From the NCBI GenBank assembly GCA_016165875.1, contig JABBOT010000082.1:3550430-3614429 (forward strand): a stretch of 64,000 bases of DNA. Direction: 5' to 3'. A program made the translations under genes and the position numbers. This document shows, one piece after another, positions 57,301 through 64,000 of the stretch. The notes below the pieces were generated by a model, which searched no databases, was not told the DNA's origin, and was given only the letters and a program-made list of their open reading frames with translations. Numbering within the stretch: the first letter of the stretch is position 1; each line of letters starts with the position of its first letter. Source of the DNA: Acanthopleura granulata. Its lineage: Eukaryota > Mollusca > Polyplacophora > Chitonida > Chitonidae.

Positions 57301-58236
57301 CGTAAAGCCAAGGCGCAGGGTATTCATAATGTTTGTCTTTTCCTAAACACATGTGTATAGACTCCGACCCCTTAGAGTGCAGAATGGTAGTGCCCAATTG
57401 ATCTTAGTGATGGTAGAAATAAATATTTAACCAGTTACTTCAGAGTACTATTTCTTTTATATGCCCAATGAAAGCGATGAATATTTCATAACAAATACGA
57501 CACTCGTGTATCCGTGAATGCATTTTCATAACCCTGCACCCCTTATTTTCAGATAAAATCGTCCACTTATGGAAATTCAGTCAGAGGGGTTATAGGACTC
57601 TATGATCAGTTTGATCAACATTTCCAGTGTTTTTCTGGAGCTATTCATTTAGTTTGTGATAATTTTTGTTATTCTTTTTTTTAACATATGACGAGATGTT
57701 TGCCATGTATCTAACTCCGGTATTTGACAACTTCGTTGTTCGCCCCCCTCCCCCCCCCAGTTTTGAAAGTGGACAACACCTATTACGGCGTCTTCACAAA
57801 ATATATAATTTTTAAAAACCTAGCCAAAACAACAAGTGTTTAAGTGTACAAATCGTTGTTTTCTGATTAATAAGACTTTATGACTTTGATTACTATTTTA
57901 GGAGTGCACAACATATGTTCGTGTATGTACGTGAATTTCCGGAAAATTTACGGGTATTAAGCAGGAAAGAGGTCCGGAGGGGTCTTGGAGATGAACTCCG
58001 AATTTTTTTCCCTATAGTTGGCTTTATTATCTTATTACACATGCACAACACCACCGTGTCAATAATTGTATTATATAATTGCAACTATATAGCATTTTGC
58101 CATCATTAAATTGCTTAAGCTGAAAAAAATGCGAATTTTTCATTTCCTAGTTTACCAGACGATCCACAGATAACCACCAGCTTGCCAGTGACGTCACCAA
58201 ACCGGTTCTGTCGGGACGAACTCGCCAGAACGCCAT
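45227..58236 (-). CDS. MRPS18B: MRPS18B, mitochondrial small-subunit protein mS40 (6 exons)
   Basis: Exons in transcript order are 58236-58156, 55622-55451, 54776-54682, 51512-51441, 49590-49464 and 45378-45227: 699 nt, continuous phase, 232 residues (human about 258). It is one of three animal S18 paralogues, a structural protein of the mitoribosome small subunit. Residues 1-27 (MAFWRVRPDRTGLVTSLASW start) are arginine-rich without acids apart from one Asp, as in a mitochondrial presequence. The S18 core shows PETRKMC, NPCPVC (125-130), NVKLLNQFISPYTGEI and TGIC (162-165). CPxC with the later Cys suggests metal binding as in S18 relatives. The paralogue choice rests on RKMCVRGG-NPCPVCRDE and the long N-terminal part, which fit S18B rather than S18A or S18C. 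The last exon is the least conserved and the least certain. Confidence 0.9.
45900..46680. repeat. Dispersed repeat family related to 53400-53650
   Basis: Blocks GAAATTTTAGGTTATTT, AAAATTTCACCCATGAC and AAAATTTTAGGTCATA recur here and, as AAATTTTAGGTCATTAACAG, near 53620. Contains the 49-bp array. In MRPS18B intron 5. Confidence 0.45.
46379..46574. repeat. 49-bp tandem repeat, 4 copies
   Basis: Four near-identical units of 49 bp (GTGGATGGGAGCCTACTTGT then GGGATGACATCCTACCGG). Each unit contains the partly palindromic GTAGGATGACATCCTAC. Confidence 0.97.
47426..47580 (+). mobile_element. SINE family A, diverged
   Basis: TCTTCCAGCAACCCATAGAT, CCATGTAATGCTTGCCATCG, TGTTCTTGAGGACTTTGTAA and ACACCAATCAAATT. 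Antisense to MRPS18B. Confidence 0.65.
47834..48252. repeat. ~205-bp direct duplication
   Basis: Two copies (about 47834-48038 and 48038-48252) sharing CTTACGAGA, CTTCATGAAACTGG, GATGGACAGGACTTCAT / ATATGGACAGGACTTCAT and CACAAGCAAAAAAATATCC. About 80-85% alike by eye. Confidence 0.85.
49226..49411 (-). mobile_element. SINE family A
   Basis: Sense relative to MRPS18B, ending about 50 bp downstream of exon 5's donor. On plus, TATTTATTTGATTGGTGTTT through AACCGGGCAGAGCCTGG to GAGGAAGCCGG. Confidence 0.9.
49464..49590 (-). CDS. MRPS18B: MRPS18B exon 5
   Basis: Acceptor TTTTGCAG, donor GTAAGT. Encodes NVKLLNQFISPYTGEILPSK and TGICQRQLKQLRVAVEMAKD, the S18 core. The frame stays open past the donor into a SINE, but that part is intronic. 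Confidence 0.95.
49722..49790 (-). mobile_element. SINE family A tail fragment
   Basis: TTATTTGATTGGTGTTTTAC, CATACTCAAGAATGTTTCAC; only the 3' end remains. Confidence 0.8.
50110..50780 (+). repeat. Uncharacterised dispersed repeat, copy 3, with nested SINE
   Basis: Left part has AAAACGTCTGTATCTCAAGA and CTGAACTGCTTTCCTGAA; right part has TTATCTGACTGATTCTACAT, CATTATCATGTCACCTCAGG and ACATTTTGTTTTCTAGGACT. A family A SINE at 50334-50580 separates them. Confidence 0.6.
50334..50580 (-). mobile_element. SINE family A, near full length
   Basis: Read on plus: TTTTTTGATTGGTGTTTTAC, CCGTACCCAAGAAAATTTCA, CATCTGCAGGTTGCTGGCAG, GAGCTGGACTTGAACTCGCA. Inserted within the dispersed repeat at 50110-50780. 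Confidence 0.92.
51441..51512 (-). CDS. MRPS18B: MRPS18B exon 4
   Basis: Acceptor GCCTACAG, donor GTAAGC. Encodes TGNPCPVCRDEYLVIHYT. Confidence 0.94.
51624..51784. repeat. 23-bp minisatellite, 7 copies
   Basis: Seven uninterrupted units of 23 bp (GAC-NNG-TCAATCACCCTGCACCA) in MRPS18B intron 3, about 110 bp from exon 4. The bases between GA and TCAATCACC vary. Confidence 0.97.
52964..53410. mobile_element. Long inverted-repeat (foldback) element
   Basis: Left arm about 52964-53142 and right arm about 53228-53410 are imperfect reverse complements. Shared blocks include GCAGCCATTGTTTGAGG, GTGTCACCATTA, CGCTTTTTA, ATCAATGATATAAAATTC and GTTGCTAGAAAAA. No transposase ORF, so non-autonomous. Confidence 0.75.
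53410..54440. other. MRPS18B intron 3 sequence, partly repeat-derived
   Basis: The first 250 bp carry the block family shared with 45900-46680 (AAATTTCATCCATGGCTAAG, ATTTTATGACCTTCATTTG). The rest is AT-rich and unassigned. Confidence 0.4.
54445..54608 (+). mobile_element. MITE-like element with TIRs, copy 2
   Basis: GTTTTTCTAGCCA near 54450 and TGGCTAGAAAAAC near 54590 are exact inverted repeats of 13 bp. The interior matches 28870-29050 in reverse orientation. Ends about 75 bp downstream of MRPS18B exon 3 on plus coordinates. Confidence 0.72.
54682..54776 (-). CDS. MRPS18B: MRPS18B exon 3
   Basis: Acceptor TTTAACAG, donor GTAAGA. Encodes DDLVWKHYRRNFKGHFMPET and RKMCV, matching the W-K-Y-R-N-KG...RK-C block of MRPS18B. 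Confidence 0.9.
55345..55440 (+). mobile_element. SINE family A, 5'-truncated
   Basis: CCACCACCCATAATACTGGG, AAATTCTTGAGTCTGGCATT and CAATCAAATAAATC. Antisense to MRPS18B and ends 11 bp from exon 2's donor. Confidence 0.8.
55451..55622 (-). CDS. MRPS18B: MRPS18B exon 2
   Basis: Acceptor GTCTTTAG, donor GTAATA. Encodes a lineage-specific segment with FCEIAGGSDDSE, then LRKGDIYPDVDYQTSIQYME. Confidence 0.82.
55818..55909 (-). mobile_element. SINE family A, 3' part
   Basis: Read on plus: GTAATTGGTGTTTTATGCCG, TACTCAAGAATATTTCAT, GGCAGCCAGCATTAAGGTGG. Sense to MRPS18B, intron 1. Confidence 0.88.
56395..56779. repeat. 32-bp minisatellite, 12 copies
   Basis: Twelve units of exactly 32 bp around AAGTCACAACTAATATAGTC plus CTATATG, with few substitutions. 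In MRPS18B intron 1. Confidence 0.97.
56780..56880. repeat. Palindromic module adjoining the 32-bp array
   Basis: Two related halves, GTGGTATAGCAACATTCCAA and GTGGTATAGCGACAATTCAA, each followed by ATATCG-AGC-ACAGTGG. Related to 21379-21424. Confidence 0.5.
56900..58110. other. MRPS18B intron 1, unassigned part
   Basis: Holds a C-rich run at about 57743-57759 and no recognised exon or SINE. Confidence 0.35.
58156..58236 (-). CDS. MRPS18B: MRPS18B exon 1 (mitochondrial presequence)
   Basis: ATG at 58236-58234 in context GCTAAATGG; donor GTAAAC, phase 0. A longer open frame from 58396 is in a different register and does not splice in frame to exon 2. Confidence 0.75.
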
Positions 58237-58865
58237 TTAGCTTGGGAGTTACAGGGATAGAACTGCAACAGGGTGCAGATTGATTTCGGACTAATTTACT
58301 GAAATTTTTATCATGACATTCATGATCTACGAATCCGCCTTGTTTATCTAGCAGAATATGTGATCTTGGTGCAGCATGAGCGATATTATCGAGCATAAAC
58401 TTCGGTCGTCGATAGTTCTTTCTGCATCACATTTTGCTTAACATACGGGATTTCTTTCGGCTGTTCCGCTAGTAAAGCGGCCAAAATTGAGATATACGTA
58501 TATAAAAATCCCGATATTTCTGAATGATATAATGAAGAAAGTATCATATATGAATAACTGCGAGTAATTAGTCAGAAATTGGAGTCGACGGATAACACGT
58601 CTAATGTGTAAGTGAATGACTTAAATCTATAACAAAGATGGCGTGATCATGATGGAAATTTCGGAGCACATTCCAACTGGCGACCTACATATGTGCCCAC
58701 GGGAGACCTGTTTTATACTTGCAGAAATTTTCTCGAATTATTTCAGAAAAAGGTAGTTCACGTCTACGATGGATTGGAGCTCCAGGCGATGCGTCGATGG
58801 CCCACAAATAGTTGTTTCAGAATGTTAGCTCTTTGAAGGGAAAAGGGTGTTTGCGAAGAAACAAA
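58237..58865. promoter_or_regulatory. Candidate bidirectional promoter
   Basis: 629 bp separate the MRPS18B ATG (minus) from the next plausible ATG (plus). No TATA box stands out near either start. Head-to-head arrangement is common for nuclear genes of mitochondrial proteins, but here one partner is unproven. Confidence 0.35.
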
Positions 58866-59001
58866 ATGGCAGCCGTGGTCGGTTTCTCGTGTCGAAAGTG
58901 TTTCAGTGAAACTATTTCCCTGTCTTCTTTGCGTTTAGTTGGACCTTCCTCTCTTGATATTTCTTATGGTTGTGAATTTTATATTATCATAGAAAAATGG
59001 G
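58866..59001 (+). CDS. Possible first coding exon of an unrecognised gene
   Basis: An ATG in strong context (AACAAAATGG) opens 45 codons (MAAVVGFSCRKCF to IIIEKW) ending at a strong donor, GTAAGT, in phase 1. SCRKC is a small cysteine pair; no family was recognised. A 31-nt segment at about 61740-61770 (after TTTTCCCCAG, before GTGAGT) would join in phase, but nothing else supports it. It may be a real gene running off the window or a chance ORF. Confidence 0.33.
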
Positions 59002-59122
59002 GTAAGTCTTTTCATTAGAATTGTGTTGATGTCCAAAATCGTACTGACTTTTGTGCTGATTTAGGCTTCGACGCCATGTCTGCCTTCCCCGTTTCTCGAT
59101 AGCGGGAGGTGTGGCCAACACA

Positions 59123-59132
59123 CCATATATGG
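59123..59132. promoter_or_regulatory. CArG-box sequence outside a known actin promoter
   Basis: CCATATATGG, identical to the actin CArG at 588-597, lies 120 bp after the candidate exon. It may be chance in AT-rich DNA. Confidence 0.2.
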
Positions 59133-62100
59133 GCATGAATAATAATTATGCAAGCATGCATTGAACTGTCAGTCAGTTTGCTCTTCTAATGTGAACAACG
59201 GTTTTAGCCAGTATGTGAATATTATACTCAACATGTTCATATAAATATATAAGCTGGCTGTTAATGTTAGGGAAGGAGTGATTATTTCATTGAAATAAGA
59301 AATGTAACTTGGATGGTTCACATTGGTAGTATGTATGTTTGGTGTGGTGTTTGTACATGTTATATATTGAATGGGTTAGAGTATTCTTGTTATGGAAATG
59401 CTACTTATGTAGAAGTTTCATCCTAAATAATTTTAAATGTCAAACAGCAAAGAGTTGTTGTTCACACATGTGAATAACACATGTGACAGATGCACAAGAT
59501 TATTATGAAAATTTCTTGATCACCTGCCTCAAACACTAAATGTCACTTGTTTCGTGAAAGTCATCAAAGATCGACAAATTATTTTGATCGTAGTAGATCA
59601 GTATGTGGATGCAAAACTTAAGGTACATGATCATAGAGGAGTGCATGTTTGCTTCTGCTAGAGTTAATCATGAAATCAGGTGTATTTTGGGGAGTTCTTA
59701 AGCTGAGATGGGGACCGGGGGAATTTCACATGCCTACATGCCAACAAAATGTGGCAACCGAAACTTTACAACTGCCTTAAATAACCAACCCTCTAGGTTT
59801 TACTTGTCTGTATTCACTGCCATGGTACATGTACCTTAGCAGAGAAACAAATACATGCAGGTAGAGACCAATGTAACTTCTTACTGTCTGTATCTGGAGC
59901 CAGCTAGCTTCATAATGGTTTTCAAAACAGTATGAAGGTCACACAAGCCTTCAGAAAGGTTATGCTGGCATCACAGAGACGGAATTTCTTTGGGTTAATT
60001 TATTTTCCCATTCACGAAAATTACTATATGTTGCGCCATAATTCAATAACGGTTACTGTTTGCAGAAGTCTTGATCTGTCCCATGTTAATTTTCTATTCT
60101 ACATAAAGGTTGAAGGAACAGCCATTAGAGCCCAAGACTCTGACATTGTTTATAAAGTTATAGGTCTGAAAAAATTCTTCAGTATTTGTTGAATTTAAAA
60201 TATGATTATCCTTCAGCTGTTAAAGTAGACCTGGTTCAACTAGCACAAAGTGAATCCAAGCTGCATTGGTTACAAGGAAAACTTTGCTAAGACTTTGTTT
60301 CTCTTGGGGACGCTGAAATTTGAGTAGTTTTACATTTCCGTTTCTCAGACCTTTCACAAAAGAATTTTTTTTTTTTTTTTTTGTAACTTGTAAACAAAAT
60401 CAGTCATTAGGAGTCTTCATTGCAGAGTTTCCTGAAATTGGCTCCAGGATCTCTAATGTGTTTGTAAAGTCAATTTTGTCAGCACGGTCATCCTTTTTTT
60501 CTGATGCCAGTGTATTGCAAAGGAATACATAACAGTAATGGAATATATCCGCGTCATTGTAGTACATAAATCACTCGGTGAAGTTAGGTACTGATGTTAG
60601 TAACAACAGACAGTAAAGATAGAAGTCTAACTTCATTCTGTCCAACCTTGTGGAAATAAGCGTGCTTTCTTGGAAAATTCCTAGTCGCCAGCCCACAGTT
60701 CTGTAGGATTAGTGATACGTTCATTCTTAACTCTAACAAATTAATCAATGGAGCCAACTCAATCTGTCCAGGTTCGGCCAGAAAAATTTAGGACAATTAG
60801 TTATTCAAATAACACCTTTTAATGGATTTAACCACATCTGCTTTTCCAGTATTAACATTGTCGCCTTGTTTCCTCACGCAAGGGGGGAAACATATTTTCA
60901 AAATTTATGTTACATGATTCAGCATTCCTTTTCTGTCTTTGGTGGTTCTCAACCTCCTAGCATGTTGAGCAGAGAATTTGTGGCCTACAAGTCTGAAGAA
61001 ATCTATACATCACAGATGTAAATCCTCAAGGTGAATGCCACAATAGCACAATCTGGGTGTTCGCAAAAAGACCTTTTACGTCAACACTGGTTTATGTAAT
61101 TGCACAAATCCATCAACAAGTATTCAAAGACCAACCAGGGTGGAGTGTTCCGGGGCTTGGCATTTTCTCCATGGCTTGGAAATGATTGTGCTACAACGGA
61201 ATAAACCTTTTGGATGCGTTCTCAGGATTTCTTCGAGTGTGAGTTTGGACAATAGGATTTCCATGCCTGGTATGGCTGATTGCCACTTGCCTTGATGGTA
61301 ATCGAAGTTTTGCAACCTGAATTGGGATCTGTTTGGGACAATGCTGTGGTTCAAGTCATCAGAAGGCATGAAACCAGGAAGTTTTACATGGGAAAGTGTT
61401 GACTGTAGGCCTGTTTCAGCCAATCAGACCAATGTGAAAATACATTGGTGATAATAACGATATTAAGAAGCAGCTAATACATTCAGAGAAAGTAACTGTA
61501 TATTTTTAAATAAATTTACTTGTGTTCTATTCCAAGAGTAAAGCTGAAGTAATTCAGGGGAAATAAAAATGGAAGGTGACTATTCAGGAGCGATGATGTA
61601 TCCAGAAGGGAAACTAGAGGAATGTCCATACATTCAGGACTGCAGAGATTGTTGGTGTAGTTGTTATTTAAATGACTGATCGTCTATACTGTGGATTTGA
61701 TATTCTTAGGTATTTACAGCTGTACTTGTTTTCCCCAGATATCAAGCATGGAAATATGTTTGTAAAGTGAGTGAATGTGTAAATTATTGCATTTGCAGTG
61801 TCTTTATCACAAAATATGAAACATTAGATTTGTAAGCAGATGCGTGTTAAGTCACGGGAAATTTATAAAACAGCACGCCTGTCAAACTTAGAATACAAAC
61901 AACTAGCAACCCCTATTACAGTCAGCCAGTCATTTAAAATTGCTCTCCCCTTGTTCTTTTGGTCTTATTTTGGCATGTAAAAAGACACACAAGTATTTGA
62001 AACTTGGATCTAATATTTATTTCTAACAGTCCATTGATAGGGTTATTTACCAGTGACATAAACCTATCCCCATAAAATTGTAATCAAGATTTACATTTCT

Positions 62101-64000
62101 GAACACTTTTCCTTTCACAGTTTCAGTAGTTGTATGTAACAACTTGGACTAGTTGACATGATTTTAAGGAATCTCTTGTAGCACTGGAACACACAACTTG
62201 TGTACCCAAAATGAGTTAAGAAAAAGACTAGCTTCATGTACATCCAAAGTTATTTAATCTGGGCTAATCTTAAAGTGTAAGCTGACTTAAGACATTGATG
62301 GACAGAAGTGAGTAAATTTTTAAGCCATTTGTTAAAGGGACATCAATTCCAAAGGAATACACTTTGAAAATTTGTAAAGAAGAAAACGTGGGTTTTAAAA
62401 TATTGATAATTTAGTTACATTAACTATAAACCGGGTAATTCACTTTAATTAGCATATGACTACTACTTGTGATCAGGTGAAACATTACGCAGGCCATAAT
62501 CGCCAAAGGCTGTAGAAGTCAACAGTAACTTATCATATTTCACTCTCCCCACTGAAAGTGAGGTTATAAAGGAGAGTGTAAGCAGGTGGTGTTAACTTTC
62601 TTATAGCAGAGAGTGATATCACTGAGAATCGAAGCATAAGCTGAGTTATTGGTGTACGTGATAACGTTTGTAATGCAATTTTATTTCAGTTGAAGAAAAT
62701 AAGCACTCTTTGTGATATAATACATGTTCATGTAACAAGTTATCTGTACTGTTGTGTAAATTCAAGAGTTACAGGTCCACCAAAGATATCTTGTTGAAGT
62801 TCCGACGGAATGAACATCAGTTTAGTTCCAAGATAACCAGTTGGTGTGAACAAATAACTGGAGTTACATGTCAACACTATTATTAGTATCATTGATGCAT
62901 CTTGTGCTGTCTTCTGGGTAGAACAAATCTGAGGGTTGTATATTGTGTGGAATTGCTTCTGTCCTGTTTTTTTTTTTTTTTTGTTGGTTTGTTTTTTTGT
63001 TTTGGTTGTTTTTTATTTTTTTTTCTGTGGAAGTTCTGTTGATGTGTCAGTGAATCAAGGTCTGGCCACAACCAGAGTTTTCTGGTCTCATAGGATTCTG
63101 GTGGTAGTAGGTTTGTTAGTTGGATGAAGATTTTGTGATGTGTTGTGGAAGGTATGTTCTGGGTTTTGTTATATCTGTGGGTTTTCATTGATCGTCTAAT
63201 CTTGTATTCTTGCTTATGGGCCTGCATCGTCCTGGAGCTTCAATTCTCATCAACCAAAACAAGAGGAACTGACCCGAACCAAATGTTTAGTGGAAACTAG
63301 GTTTGGTTACAAGTGGATGCAAGTATAAACTGGTCTTCTGTTATCTACTACATCTCAGAATTCCTATCTGTATTGATTAATCAATAAAATAAAGTACCTG
63401 TATAAGTCCATAAATATATGTATATCTGATCCATCAGAATATAAAACATTTTATAATCACAGGCTGCTGAATGTGTAAAGCTATAACTGGAGAGATAATC
63501 CAGATAAAACCAGCTTAACGATGGCGTAATAAGCACCCTCTGGTGCATCCAAACGCCTTTATATTAAAATAGTGTTAATTTGTCAAACACTACAGTATTG
63601 CTGTTCTCCAAATCTACAATTATGATTTTTTGTAAGGTTTGGTTGTGGTAACAGTTGGCAGATAATTGATCATAATGTGAAAGACAAGTCGATTAGGTGC
63701 TGAACATTTTAGGAGTTCAATTTTTTTTTTTTATATGAAATCCTTAAAAGCCCCATCAAGTTATAATTTAAACTTCTGAATACTGGGGCAATATTTGTAC
63801 ACAATAATTTGGGGCTAGTGTGCGCGGGAACGTACAGTATCCTACAGGAGTGTATTGCTTCAGAGTTCGAATGATTTTGACACTAGCACACAAATACCAT
63901 GAATATTCAGTATCCAGAACACCATGCAGTGCTCTTGGGTATAAGCTTATGTAACACGTAGTTCAAATTTGTTTTGTTCGTGATTTGCGAAGATACATGA
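59133..64000. other. AT-rich region without recognised genes
   Basis: Several T-rich tracts (about 60366-60382, 62967-63020, 63721-63732) and no SINE family A or B copy, in contrast to the rest of the window. A 99-codon minus-strand ORF at 61124-61423 is unsupported. It may be a long intron of the gene suggested at 58866. Confidence 0.35.

Noticed and set aside
58115..58396. A 93-codon minus ORF as MRPS18B exon 1
   Set aside because: It has no donor in a compatible phase. The other frame gives an Arg-rich presequence that joins exon 2 exactly.
61124..61423. A 99-codon minus-strand ORF
   Set aside because: No recognised domain, no supporting splice signals and no neighbour in phase; left as unsupported.
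62889..63227. A lysine-rich 112-codon minus ORF
   Set aside because: Low-complexity product of the T-rich tract at 62967-63020.

Overview
The window is animal nuclear DNA: spliced genes with GT-AG introns, dense tRNA-derived SINEs and many minisatellites. Gene content and the SINE type point to a lophotrochozoan marine invertebrate, most likely a mollusc (a brachiopod is not excluded). No bacterial, viral, CRISPR or rRNA feature was found.

Layout. (1) 573-3431 (+): a complete two-exon cytoplasmic-type actin gene of 376 codons with a CArG box in its promoter. (2) 16055-6017 (-): a nine-exon gene for a 299-residue secreted CAP-superfamily protein with a hinge and a C-terminal ShK-type cysteine domain (CRISP architecture). 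(3) 23767-38874 (+): a complete 13-exon METTL13 (eEF1A lysine and N-terminal methyltransferase), 679 residues, probably with an upstream non-coding exon. (4) 58236-45227 (-): a six-exon MRPS18B (mitoribosomal mS40), 232 residues, convergent with METTL13. (5) 58866-59001 (+): a possible first coding exon of an unrecognised gene divergent from MRPS18B; the rest would lie downstream, partly outside the window. All exon phases in the four main genes join without a break, which is the main support for the models.

The genes are not a functional unit. They are housekeeping loci (cytoskeleton, translation-factor methylation, mitochondrial translation) plus one secreted protein.

The repeat landscape is the unusual part. 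Two exons of the CAP gene have their 3' end plus the 5' splice site amplified into long tandem arrays in the following intron. Two METTL13 exons have their 3' splice site at the edge of a tandem array. Two SINE families share the same 3' motif, and intronic copies lie mostly in the sense orientation of the host gene. There are also foldback elements, a two-copy MITE-like family, an uncharacterised three-copy dispersed family with a nested SINE, and at least ten other minisatellites.

All gene calls come from reading translations and splice signals by eye. SINE boundaries are approximate.
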